From Bacteroidales bacterium (GTDB lineage: Bacteria; Bacteroidota; Bacteroidia; Bacteroidales; UBA7960): a DNA stretch of 13,684 nucleotides. Below, in pieces: positions 1 through 8,055 of this stretch. Positions within the stretch are counted from its first letter, which is position 1; each line of letters opens with the position of its first letter. Position numbers and translations under genes: made by a program. The notes beneath the pieces were generated by a model. It searched no databases. It worked only from the letters and a program-made list of their open reading frames with translations, and was not told the DNA's origin. Location of the stretch: assembly GCA_007131125.1 (NCBI GenBank), contig SLRE01000139.1, positions 1 through 13,684 of the forward strand, in the 5' to 3' direction.

Positions 1-222
1 AGAAAAAACAATTCAGGAGTTCCTATAATTCAAAGCCTTTCCTTAACTCAAAATTCCCTGCAAATATTCAACTTTTTTTTTTAATCACCAATAATTTAAT
101 CCAACATTCACCATACCCTACCTGCACCTTAACATTGGGGCTTTCAGGGAAACTTACCTTAAACTTTTTGAAAGTATGGTCAAAGGCTGGATTTTTCCTT
201 TTAATTTTGCTCCAAAAAAAGC
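1..222. other. Left-edge non-coding region
   Basis: AT-rich stretch before the first gene, with several A and T runs and no convincing gene. A minus-strand frame stays open from the start of the dehydrogenase gene down to a stop at 70-68. It has no ATG and is Lys-rich in the way A-rich DNA produces by chance, so I do not call it a gene. The only regulatory-looking element is the TAATTTTG box at 202-209. No strong hairpin terminator is visible. Confidence 0.6.
202..209 (+). promoter_or_regulatory. Candidate Bacteroidota -7 box for the Ldh2-family gene
   Basis: TAATTTTG matches the Bacteroidota primary-sigma -7 consensus TAnnTTTG. No TTTG-type -33 element lies at the usual 19-21 nt upstream. 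A transcript from here would begin only about 8 nt before the ATG at 223, giving a nearly leaderless mRNA. Such boxes arise easily in AT-rich DNA, so this is tentative. Confidence 0.3.
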
Positions 223-1296
223 ATGTACCCACCAGAAAAGTTAACCCGGTTTATTGAAGAGTTGTTGAAAAAACAACAGGTTCCTGAGCTGGATGCCTGC
301 ACCGCTGCCAGGGTGCTTATTGCAGCGGAGCTAAGAGATATCCCATCCCATGGTTTATTGCGGCTGCCTGATTACCTTCGTCTGTTGAAAGAAGGGCGCA
401 TAAAACCCATTCCGAAAATCCGGGTATTGCATCAAACCCCTTCTACAGCGCTGGTTGACGGCGATAACGGTCTCGGAATGGTGGTTTCGGTAAAAGCCAT
501 GGAGCTTGCCATGGAAAAGGCCGAAAAAGCAGGCAGCGGATGGGTAGCAGTACAAAACTCCAACCATTACGGCATTGCAGGTTATTATGCCATGATGGCT
601 CTTGAAAAAGACATGATAGGCTTTTGCATGACCAATGCCAACCCCCTGGTGGCTCCTACCTTTTCTTCCGACAGGCTGCTGGGTACAAACCCCATTGCCG
701 TGGCAGTCCCTGCAGACAGAGAACCCCCGGTTGTTGCCGACTTTGCCACATCCTCCATTGCCAGGGGAAAACTTGATGTATTGCATAAAAAAGGACTCCC
801 CATAAAAGAAGGTTTTGTTCAGGACAAGGAAGGGAACCCAAGCACCGACCCTTCAGTGCTTACCCAGGGTGGAGCCATATTGCCGCTTGGAGGCAGCAGG
901 GAGCACGGCAGCCACAAAGGATACTGCATGGCTTCGGTGGTGGATATTCTTTCAGCAGTTTTGTCAGGGGCAAATTTCGGACCCTTTGTTCCCCCTTCGG
1001 TTGCCTACCTGCCTCTAAAACCAAATCTGCCAGGAAAAGGAACCGGACATTTTTTCGGTGCCCTGCGTATTGATGCTTTTCAGCCGGCCAGCAACTTCAA
1101 AGTCGAAATGGACCGGTGGATAAAAACCTTCCGGGAGGCATCTCCGGCCAAAGGACAGCCTGAAGTAATGGTGCCCGGCGACCCGGAAAGAATAGCAGAA
1201 GAAAAAAACAAGAAAAATGGCATTGGTCTGCTGGAAAAAGTAAAAATTGAGCTGGAACAAATCTGCAAAGAAGAAAACATACCCTTCCCTTTATAA
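223..1296 (+). CDS. Ldh2-family malate/L-lactate (2-hydroxyacid) dehydrogenase
   Basis: Complete 357-residue member of the Ldh_2 (malate/L-lactate dehydrogenase, COG2055) family. These are cytosolic NAD(P)-dependent oxidoreductases acting on 2-hydroxyacids such as malate, L-lactate, ureidoglycolate or sulfolactate, with a fold unrelated to classical LDH/MDH. Visible family marks are RDIPSHG (38-44), the active-site region NSNHYGIAGYY with His115 (112-122), MTNANP (136-141), LLGTNPIA (152-159), DFATSSIARGK (173-183) and HKGYCMASVVDILSAVLSGA (231-250). The length is normal for the family, and the N-terminus begins where homologues begin, which supports ATG 223 despite a poor ribosome-binding site. 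The gene converges on lptD with a 23-nt gap and has no pathway partner nearby. The family assignment is firm. The substrate cannot be read from the sequence; malate is only the commonest annotation. Confidence 0.93.
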   Translation: MYPPEKLTRFIEELLKKQQVPELDACTAARVLIAAELRDIPSHGLLRLPDYLRLLKEGRIKPIPKIRVLHQTPSTALVDGDNGLGMVVSVKAMELAMEKAEKAGSGWVAVQNSNHYGIAGYYAMMALEKDMIGFCMTNANPLVAPTFSSDRLLGTNPIAVAVPADREPPVVADFATSSIARGKLDVLHKKGLPIKEGFVQDKEGNPSTDPSVLTQGGAILPLGGSREHGSHKGYCMASVVDILSAVLSGANFGPFVPPSVAYLPLKPNLPGKGTGHFFGALRIDAFQPASNFKVEMDRWIKTFREASPAKGQPEVMVPGDPERIAEEKNKKNGIGLLEKVKIELEQICKEENIPFPL

Positions 1297-1319
1297 TAAA
1301 AAAACTCACTTTTAGTGGT

Positions 1320-4193
1320 TTAATTAAACGGACGGTCGAGGTGGTGGGTGCGTCGGGTCAGTTTCAGATCCTGCAATACGGATGATTTAACGCGTATGGT
1401 CAGGTTATAGCTTTTTCGGAATCCAAAGGGTATCCAGTTAAGGGTCATTTCCCAGCAGTGCAGGTCACGGTAAAGGTTAACGGAGGTATAGGTAATCTCA
1501 TTTCTTTCAAAATCATAGCCTGAACGAAAACCTATGCGCCAGTTTGGTGTGAGCGATACATCGCCTGAAAAAGACAGGTTTTGGACATAGGTCCTGTCAA
1601 ATTCCTCTTCAACATGCCGGTAACGGGAATTATAGTTAAAAGAATAGGAAAACCTAAGAGACCAGGGAACCGTATAATCAACCCCATCCACCGGGGCTGC
1701 CATGGGCACCTCTTCACTTTCCATATCCGGAGGAACATCTCCGTTCATATCAAAACCATCCAAACCATTTCCGTGGGGTGATAATCCATTGCGATCGTTC
1801 ATCCCTGTTCGCTGGGGGCCTCCGTTGGCTCCCCTGCCTCTTCCGTTGGCGCTGCTAAGGCTGTAATTAAAACTCACGTTCCAGCTGGTATTGTTCAGTT
1901 GCAGCAAACGTCCATCGGTATCCCACAAAAACCGGTCTATGTAGTTTCCAGCCTCATCCCTGGCATAAGGGGTCCAGGTACTGGAATACCTGACATCAAA
2001 ATTGCCAAAAAGCCTGGTTGTTCCGCTCATTCTAATATCCGACCAGTTTAGTGAGTCAGGAATAAAGTCATAGCCACTGGAAATGGTAAAGTTGTCTACC
2101 AGGGCAATTTTTCTCGGTTCTGCATCCGGGTCCCTGCGGTTTCTTACCTTGATTTCCAGGTTGTTGGTAATGGAAAAATTCAGCATCCCGGAGCGATTGG
2201 CCTGGGGACCACGGTAAATAGCTCCTTCAAAAATGGAATACTGAACCTCCCGATCCTGGCTGTAGTCATAATAGGTCTGGTAATAATTCCAGAAAGGGTC
2301 GGCAAAATCAGGACGGTAACTGAAGCTAACATTCGGTGTGACCACGTGCCGCATGGCTTTTACCGGACCACGGCGAAACTGCATCATCCCAAAAAGCCGG
2401 GTGCTGATACCGGTACTAAAATTAAAGTCACGGGCTGCCCTGAATCCGGGAACGGTATCAGTTACCACCCGGCCCGAAGCATCCGGACCTGAAACCTGAA
2501 TGCCATCAGGATCGTCCCATTCCCAATCACGGCGGATGGTGCTGAAGTACCAGCTTTCATTATAATTGACGCTGCTACTTATATTAAAGTGGTTAAGCAC
2601 CTGCATGGAATGCGAAATGGGAATCCTGTGGTTGATCCCATGGCGGAACTCAGACCATACATCAGGAGTGAACAAAAGACTGTCGACCGTGCGCAATTCA
2701 TTGCGGGCATTCATGGTGTAAGTCATGTTTATGTCCTCATACCATCGGCCAGAGCCTGTGCCCGGACCTCTTCTGAAAGGATTGAAACGGGCAACGCTAA
2801 AAGCCACCTCCGGAAGGGTAAGATCTACTGAATTGTTGATGGTATTCTGACTATGCCTGAGGTTTGCAGAAAAATTGTACCGGTTTGCCCAGTTGGCCGA
2901 ATAGGAGATGTTGGAAGAAAATGTATTGGAAAGGTATTCCTCGTCCGAAACAGGATTAAATCGGGTTGACTCTGAACTCCCTGCATTTACATTGGCCCTG
3001 AAGGTGCTGTTGGGGCGGGCTTTGGGGTCCTGATTGTGGCTCCATACCACCCTGAAGTCACGGTTGCGCTGATAGCCCGGCAGGTTAGGCTCGCCGAAAA
3101 CATTGATGGCGTATGTCAGATTAAACGAACCACTGAAGCGGTACCTTACGCGGTAGTCCGATCCAAGCCGGGCAGCCCAGCTTCCACGACTGTATATATC
3201 GCCACGTAATGAAAGGTCTATATATTCGTTAATACCCCAATAGAACCCTCCATTTTCAAGGTAAAAACCCCGGTTGGAACTTTCCCCGTATGAAGGAACC
3301 AAAATACCGGAGGCTTGCCCTCGGGTATTTGGGAAAAAACCAAATGGCAAAAACAAAGGTGTTGGCACATCGCGGATCACCAGAAAGGCAAAACTGGAAA
3401 CAATCTTGTCATCGGGAATGATTTTGGCTCTCCGGAAACCAATATGAAAATGCGGGTCGGGATTATCGCAGGTGGTGTATTTTCCTTCGGAAACATGCAC
3501 AATCTTGTTATCCTGCATTTTTACCACCTCCCCGTGCACATACCCATCGGCTTCTTCGGTCATTACATTGGTGGTACGCCCCCTTTGGGTATCAAAATTG
3601 TATCTTAATTCTTCGGATCGGAAACTTTGCGGTCCTTCGGTAAAAATCGGGTTTCCCCTGATGACACCCAGCGAGTCGGGTAAGCCTTTGGCAAACAGCT
3701 CATTTTTCCTGAAATCGATCTCGACAAAATCAGCTTCAAGGTGAATGTCTTCGTACTTTAGGTCTGCTTTTCCGTATAAAAAAACCTTACGGTTTCTCAT
3801 ATCAAAAAAAATCGAATCCTTTGCAGAATATTCCACTTTGGAGTCAAGGATAACACCGGTACCGGTATATCTTTCAGGCTCTTCAATGGTGTCGGGGGGC
3901 AAAGTATCCGGAACCATAACCTCCGGTTGAAGGTCCTCGGCAGGCAGAAGTGTATCGGCCGGCAAAGCCCGTTCATCCTGCCTTTCGGGAAGCAACAGGG
4001 TATCCTGTGCGGCAAAATGCCTGCTTTCCGGAAAAGATGCACCTTGTCCAAAAACCATTATGCTGGAAAAGGGAATTGCAAGAAACAGGATAAAAAACTT
4101 ATATCCCAAGCTTGTAAGCAATTTATTTAGTATTATTTTTGTATAATAAGTTTCGCCGATTATCGTAATATTAGCAAAGGAAAACACCGGCAA
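1320..4193 (-). CDS. lptD: LPS-assembly outer-membrane protein LptD, Bacteroidota type
   Basis: LptD is the outer-membrane beta-barrel that receives LPS from the Lpt bridge and inserts it into the outer leaflet. In this 957-codon frame a hydrophobic signal segment lies at 33-48. It is followed by an acidic Pro-rich linker, an OstA/LptA-like periplasmic domain (about 115-290) and a long Tyr/Phe/Asn-rich barrel (about 300-957) ending in RPFN. The frame has exactly two cysteines: Cys242 in the periplasmic domain and Cys913 in the last barrel strands. A Gly/Asn/Pro-rich stretch (780-837) interrupts the barrel. The 5' end is uncertain. The frame opens at a TTG (4193) that leaves about 30 residues before the signal segment. 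In-frame TTGs at 4121 (Leu25) and 4109 (Leu29) give a more normal signal peptide and are likelier starts. It is divergent from the amidase gene. I am confident of the family; the gene may also be annotated simply as an OstA-like or putative LPS assembly protein. Confidence 0.92.
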   Translation of the reverse strand: MPVFSFANITIIGETYYTKIILNKLLTSLGYKFFILFLAIPFSSIMVFGQGASFPESRHFAAQDTLLLPERQDERALPADTLLPAEDLQPEVMVPDTLPPDTIEEPERYTGTGVILDSKVEYSAKDSIFFDMRNRKVFLYGKADLKYEDIHLEADFVEIDFRKNELFAKGLPDSLGVIRGNPIFTEGPQSFRSEELRYNFDTQRGRTTNVMTEEADGYVHGEVVKMQDNKIVHVSEGKYTTCDNPDPHFHIGFRRAKIIPDDKIVSSFAFLVIRDVPTPLFLPFGFFPNTRGQASGILVPSYGESSNRGFYLENGGFYWGINEYIDLSLRGDIYSRGSWAARLGSDYRVRYRFSGSFNLTYAINVFGEPNLPGYQRNRDFRVVWSHNQDPKARPNSTFRANVNAGSSESTRFNPVSDEEYLSNTFSSNISYSANWANRYNFSANLRHSQNTINNSVDLTLPEVAFSVARFNPFRRGPGTGSGRWYEDINMTYTMNARNELRTVDSLLFTPDVWSEFRHGINHRIPISHSMQVLNHFNISSSVNYNESWYFSTIRRDWEWDDPDGIQVSGPDASGRVVTDTVPGFRAARDFNFSTGISTRLFGMMQFRRGPVKAMRHVVTPNVSFSYRPDFADPFWNYYQTYYDYSQDREVQYSIFEGAIYRGPQANRSGMLNFSITNNLEIKVRNRRDPDAEPRKIALVDNFTISSGYDFIPDSLNWSDIRMSGTTRLFGNFDVRYSSTWTPYARDEAGNYIDRFLWDTDGRLLQLNNTSWNVSFNYSLSSANGRGRGANGGPQRTGMNDRNGLSPHGNGLDGFDMNGDVPPDMESEEVPMAAPVDGVDYTVPWSLRFSYSFNYNSRYRHVEEEFDRTYVQNLSFSGDVSLTPNWRIGFRSGYDFERNEITYTSVNLYRDLHCWEMTLNWIPFGFRKSYNLTIRVKSSVLQDLKLTRRTHHLDRPFN
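4111..4141 (+). promoter_or_regulatory. Candidate promoter for the amidase-MCE-PBP4 operon
   Basis: CTTG (4111-4114), a 19-nt spacer and TATTTTTG (4134-4141) fit the Bacteroidota pattern TTTG-N19-21-TAnnTTTG with one mismatch in the -33 element. This is the best promoter match I found in the window. The predicted transcription start is about 4147-4149, giving a leader of about 70 nt before the GTG at 4221. It lies inside the longest possible lptD frame, which fits a true lptD start further in, at 4109 or 4121. Confidence 0.5.
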
Positions 4194-4198
4194 AACTA
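4191..4198 (-). promoter_or_regulatory. Candidate -7 box for lptD
   Basis: Read on the minus strand, TAGTTTTG matches TAnnTTTG. No good -33 TTTG lies 19-21 nt upstream, so it is weaker than the opposing promoter. A transcript would start near 4184, downstream of the TTG at 4193. That TTG would then be untranscribed and initiation at 4121 or 4109 favoured. Confidence 0.35.
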
Positions 4199-4220
4199 AT
4201 TAAAAATAGCGTATTTTTAA

Positions 4221-5429
4221 GTGAAACGTTTTATATTAATTTTTGGTATTGCAGGCCTGTTGATAAGCATCCCCTTTTGCGGGCTTGCCGATCGCAAAGG
4301 ATTCGTTAATACCGTGGTGATAGACCCCGGGCACGGTGGTCGCGACCCGGGGGCAGTTGGCCGGCGTGCCAAGGAAAAGGATATTGCCCTGGCCATTTCC
4401 CTTAAGCTTGGTGAGTATATCAGGGAAAACATGGAAGATGTGGAGGTGATCTTCACCAGGAAAACCGATGAGTTTGTCGAGCTGTACCGAAGGGCACAGA
4501 TTGCCAATGAAAATCAGGCCGATCTTTTCATCTCTGTTCACTGCAACAGCAGCCGTTCTCCCCATGCCAACGGGGCAGAAACCTTTGTAATGGGATTGCA
4601 CCGCACACAGGCCAACCTGGAGGTTGCCAAAAAGGAAAACGCTGCCATTCTTTACGAGGACGATTACGAAGAAACTTACGGGGGATTTGACCCCAACTCC
4701 CCTGAAGCCCATATTATTTTTTCCCTTTACCAGAATGCATATTTGGAGCAAAGCCTTTCCATGGCTTCCCTTGTGCAGGACCAGTTCAGGGAGAGGGCCC
4801 GCCGCCCTGACCGCGGAGTTAAACAAGCCGGTTTTCTTATCCTTTATCACGTAACAATGCCGGGTATACTGGTCGAAACAGGCTTTTTAAGCAACCCCCG
4901 GGAAGAAGAATACCTGATGAGTGAATCAGGGCAGGCACATATTGCTTCGGCCATCTTCCGGGCTTTCAGAGATTACAAGGAATACCAGGATGGGCTGGCA
5001 AAAGCGCGTTTGCAAAACCTGACAGCTAATAGTCAATACGGTTCATTGTCCAACCTGGACGAATCACCGGTTCATTTGCCTTCAGACCAAACGGATAAGG
5101 CGTCACAGGAAAAGCCCTCCACACCATCATCTTCCCCTGCCAATAATTCTAAAATCAGTTTCAGGGTACAGTTTGCCTCTACCAGCGAAAAAAGACCTTT
5201 GGACTCCCCGGAGTTTAACGGGTTAAGAAATGTGGATTATTATTTCCACGAAGGCCTTTACAAATACACTGTTGGCAATGAGCCTACCCTGGAAAAAGCC
5301 GCAGAAATCCAGGCCGAAGTCCAGCAAAACGGATTTAAGGATGCTTTTGTTGTCGCTTTTTTGGAAGAAGAAAGGATTTCGGCGGCTGAGGCCATTCGCC
5401 TGCTAAAGGAAATGGAAAACAATCCCTGA
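4221..5429 (+). CDS. Zinc-dependent N-acetylmuramoyl-L-alanine amidase (Amidase_3) with SPOR-like C-terminus
   Basis: Predicted periplasmic AmiA/B/C-type hydrolase that cleaves the bond between MurNAc and L-Ala of the stem peptide, freeing peptides from glycan strands during cell separation or wall turnover. A signal peptide covers about 1-23. The Amidase_3 domain spans about 31-252, with zinc ligands His38 in DPGHGG (35-40), Glu52 in KEKDIAL (51-57) and His107 in SVHCN (105-109), and catalytic Glu219 in VETGF (218-222). A Ser/Pro/Thr-rich linker (about 265-310) leads to a SPOR-like domain (about 311-382), with FRVQFAS as first strand and KDAFVVAF as last. Such domains bind denuded septal glycan. 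It starts at GTG 4221 and is followed after 24 nt by the MCE gene, probably in one operon. A Cys at 20 is not in a proper lipobox (preceded by Phe), so a secreted protein is likelier than a lipoprotein. Confidence 0.94.
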   Translation: MKRFILIFGIAGLLISIPFCGLADRKGFVNTVVIDPGHGGRDPGAVGRRAKEKDIALAISLKLGEYIRENMEDVEVIFTRKTDEFVELYRRAQIANENQADLFISVHCNSSRSPHANGAETFVMGLHRTQANLEVAKKENAAILYEDDYEETYGGFDPNSPEAHIIFSLYQNAYLEQSLSMASLVQDQFRERARRPDRGVKQAGFLILYHVTMPGILVETGFLSNPREEEYLMSESGQAHIASAIFRAFRDYKEYQDGLAKARLQNLTANSQYGSLSNLDESPVHLPSDQTDKASQEKPSTPSSSPANNSKISFRVQFASTSEKRPLDSPEFNGLRNVDYYFHEGLYKYTVGNEPTLEKAAEIQAEVQQNGFKDAFVVAFLEEERISAAEAIRLLKEMENNP

Positions 5430-5453
5430 ATTTTAAATTAAAAAAATAAAGTA

Positions 5454-6407
5454 TTGAAATTAAAACGAGAAGTTAAATTAGGCATACTGGGTGTAATCGC
5501 CCTCCTTGTTTTTATCTGGGGAATTAACTACTTAAAAGGACGGGACCTGTTTTCCAGGCAGCTTTCTTTTTTTGTGGTTTATGAGAAGGTTGACGGTCTT
5601 ATTGAGTCCAGCCCGGTTACCCTCAACGGGGTTAAAATGGGGCAGGTAGACAGGATTTTTTTTCACCCTGACAGGTCGGGAAGAGTAGTGGTAGAATGCA
5701 GGGTAACCCCTCAGCTGGATATTCCCGACAACTCCATTGCCAGACTGGTGGGTGCGGATTTGCTTGGAACCCGGGAAGTAGAAATAACTCTGGGAGATTC
5801 ACCCACCCACATCAGCAGTGGTGACACCCTTGCCGGAACTGTGCAAGCCACCTTACAGGAAGAAGTGAGCCGGCAAATGCTGCCATTTAAGCAGCAGGCA
5901 GAAAACCTGCTTGCCCAGATTGACACCGTACTTGAGGTGATACAGTTTATTTTCAGCGAAGAAACCCAGAAGGATATTACCGGAAGTATAAGCAGTATAC
6001 GCCTTACCCTGGCCAACCTTGAAAAAACAACCGGAACGGTGGACAAAACCCTTGAAGAACAATCCAGCCGCCTGGCAACCATCATGGAAAATGCAGAATC
6101 CATCACCACCAACCTGAAAAACAACAACGAAGCCATCAACCGCATCATTGGCAACTTTGCAAACATCAGCGACTCCCTGGCCACCGCAAACATTGCCCAA
6201 ACCATGCACGATGCCGGAAAATCCCTTCAGTCTTTTTCAGAAATCATGGAAAAAATTGAAAAAGGGGAAGGCTCAATGGGCTTATTGCTAAACGATGATG
6301 AGCTTTATAAAAACCTGGAGTCTTCTTCCAAACAATTGGACCTTCTGCTCGAGGACATGAAAAAAAATCCCAGGAATTATTTTAACATTTCCGTTTTCGG
6401 AAGATAA
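5454..6407 (+). CDS. MCE/MlaD-family lipid-transport protein
   Basis: 317-residue inner-membrane-anchored periplasmic protein of the MlaD/MCE family. These proteins bind lipids and work with a MlaE-type permease and MlaF-type ATPase to move phospholipids between membranes. Visible parts are a basic N-terminus, one transmembrane helix (9-25), the MCE domain (about 38-117, including VTLNGVKMGQVDRIFF and ARLVGADLLGTREVEITLG), then a long helical coiled-coil-prone tail (about 135-300) rich in Asn, Thr and Glu. The C-terminal GSMGLLLNDDELYKNLESS is a motif I recall from related Bacteroidota MCE proteins. Translation begins at TTG 5454, giving the expected MKLKREVKLG start. The permease and ATPase partners are not in this window, so it must use ones encoded elsewhere. 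It sits between two peptidoglycan hydrolases in a tight operon. Confidence 0.92.
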   Translation: MKLKREVKLGILGVIALLVFIWGINYLKGRDLFSRQLSFFVVYEKVDGLIESSPVTLNGVKMGQVDRIFFHPDRSGRVVVECRVTPQLDIPDNSIARLVGADLLGTREVEITLGDSPTHISSGDTLAGTVQATLQEEVSRQMLPFKQQAENLLAQIDTVLEVIQFIFSEETQKDITGSISSIRLTLANLEKTTGTVDKTLEEQSSRLATIMENAESITTNLKNNNEAINRIIGNFANISDSLATANIAQTMHDAGKSLQSFSEIMEKIEKGEGSMGLLLNDDELYKNLESSSKQLDLLLEDMKKNPRNYFNISVFGR

Positions 6408-6421
6408 AAACCTTGCCGGAC

Positions 6422-7933
6422 ATGCCAAAAACCCTGATAAACGGGATAATGCTTTTTATTATCCTTGCCTTAAGTTTTGCCGTAAAAGCACAGGACAATG
6501 TTTTACCCGAAACTGCCCTCGACAGACAAATCCAATCCTTCCGGGAAGACCCCGTGATAAAACATGCCGGATGGGGCTTGTGGGTTAAGGAACTGGGCGC
6601 AGAAAACCCCCTGGCCTCCATCAACGAAAATTTATCCCTGGTGCCCGCCTCCAGCCAGAAAATCATTCCTACGGCCACCGCCCTTTTAATTTTTGGAAGC
6701 GATTTTCAATATCAAACCATCCTTCAGTATTCAGGAGAAGTGGACCGGAGAGGGGTACTCAAAGGCAATCTTTACATCAGGGGAAGCGGAGACCCTACCC
6801 TGGGTTCGGCCTCCATGGATGACTCCCTGGCCCTTCCCCGGGTTTTGGATTTTTTCATGAAGGCATTGAAGGAAAAAGGCATAAAAAGCATTGATGGACA
6901 TATTATTGCCGATGAAACTGTTTTCGATGATGAAATGGTTCCCCGCAAGTGGCTTTGGGAAGACATTGGAAACTACTTTGGTGCAGGCTCAAGCGGATTT
7001 ACCATAAACGAAAATGAATACACGGTATTTTTTGAGGCCGGAACATCCGAAGGTTCTCCGGCAAAAGTGCTGCGCACCGAACCGGAGGTTCACGGGATGA
7101 GATTTATCAACCAGGTAACAACCGGCCCAAGAGGGTCTGGTGACCAGGTATATATTTTCGGGGCACCTTTTCAAAGCGAACGTACCCTTACCGGTACCGT
7201 GCCACTTGGCAGTACGGACTTTCCTGTAAGGGGCTCTTTGCCCGACCCTCCCCTTTTCTTTGCCAATGCCCTGAAAGACCACCTTACCGCCAACAACATC
7301 CGTGTAAAGGGAGAAGCTTTTTCAATGCGCACGGCTCAAATCAGCCAGATTGCCACCACAGAAAGCCGGCAGGATATTGCTGCATGGCATTCTCCTCCCC
7401 TTTCCGCCATCGTGGAACGTACAAATATGATTAGCGTTAACACATATGCCGAAAATCTCATTAAAACCATAGGTTACCATTTTAGTGGAAAAGGAACCCT
7501 GGATGCAGGCCTGGAGGCAGTAAAAAAATTCTGGGAAGAAAAGGGGCTGGAATGGGACGGCATAAAGTTACATGACGGCAGCGGCCTTTCTCCTTCAAAC
7601 AGGCTCACCGTAAAACACCTGGGATGGATGCTGGCTTTTATTGCAGAAGAAAAACAGTTTGAGCGCCTTTTGGAAAGCCTTCCCAAAGCAGGGCATAGCG
7701 GGTCCATCGCGCGACAGTTCAGGGGAACTCCCTCCGAAGGGGTATTGCGTGCAAAAAGCGGATTTTTAAGCAATGTCAGGTCTTATGCCGGTTACACCAT
7801 CCTGGAAAATGGCAACAAGGCTGTTTTCGCATTCATCATCAATGACTACCACGGCAGCCCTGCTGCCATGCGCAATAAAATGGTTTTGCTCATGGATGCC
7901 ATCACCCGACATCCGGGTACTGCCAACCATTAA
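6422..7933 (+). CDS. dacB: D-alanyl-D-alanine carboxypeptidase/endopeptidase, PBP4 (DacB) type
   Basis: Class C low-molecular-weight penicillin-binding protein (peptidase family S13), which removes terminal D-Ala and cleaves cross-links in periplasmic peptidoglycan. Numbered from ATG 6422 (503 residues): signal peptide about 1-23 ending in VKAQD; SxxK motif with nucleophile Ser77 and Lys80 within VPASSQK; SVN at 338-340; DGSGLSPSN at 385-393; and the KTG-equivalent KSG at 445-447 in AKSGFLSNV. The usual PBP4 insert lies between SxxK and SVN, including GSGDPTLG. Length and motif order are normal. An upstream in-frame TTG at 6413 would add three residues and is preceded by GGAAG, so it cannot be excluded. 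I chose the ATG because it starts a clean signal peptide. The gap to the MCE gene is 5-14 nt depending on the start, so it is the last gene of the envelope operon. Confidence 0.93.
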   Translation: MPKTLINGIMLFIILALSFAVKAQDNVLPETALDRQIQSFREDPVIKHAGWGLWVKELGAENPLASINENLSLVPASSQKIIPTATALLIFGSDFQYQTILQYSGEVDRRGVLKGNLYIRGSGDPTLGSASMDDSLALPRVLDFFMKALKEKGIKSIDGHIIADETVFDDEMVPRKWLWEDIGNYFGAGSSGFTINENEYTVFFEAGTSEGSPAKVLRTEPEVHGMRFINQVTTGPRGSGDQVYIFGAPFQSERTLTGTVPLGSTDFPVRGSLPDPPLFFANALKDHLTANNIRVKGEAFSMRTAQISQIATTESRQDIAAWHSPPLSAIVERTNMISVNTYAENLIKTIGYHFSGKGTLDAGLEAVKKFWEEKGLEWDGIKLHDGSGLSPSNRLTVKHLGWMLAFIAEEKQFERLLESLPKAGHSGSIARQFRGTPSEGVLRAKSGFLSNVRSYAGYTILENGNKAVFAFIINDYHGSPAAMRNKMVLLMDAITRHPGTANH

Positions 7934-8055
7934 CAAACGCAGATATATCGAAGGTTTCTGCCCATGAAAATATTGGGTAAAAACATGGCAGGATTTAAAA
8001 TATTATTATAATTTAGCAGCAAATGCCTATTAATTCTAAATAAAACAGTATAGTT

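Noticed and set aside
68..222. Minus-strand open frame of about 50 codons left of the dehydrogenase gene
   Set aside because: It has no ATG, would start inside the dehydrogenase gene from a GTG, and its Lys-rich composition follows from A-rich DNA. I recognise no family.
1302..1321. Possible terminator hairpin between the dehydrogenase and lptD
   Set aside because: AAAC-T-CAC pairs with GTG-GTTT only through a bulge, giving 7 bp with low GC and no proper T run. Too weak to call.
4221..4283. Lipoprotein signal on the amidase (Cys20)
   Set aside because: The residue before the Cys is Phe, not Gly, Ala or Ser, so the lipobox rule fails. Cleavage after Ala23 by signal peptidase I is likelier.
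4236..4850. 204-codon minus-strand frame opposite the amidase
   Set aside because: It lies fully within the amidase gene, whose catalytic motifs prove the + frame. The translation shows no family features.
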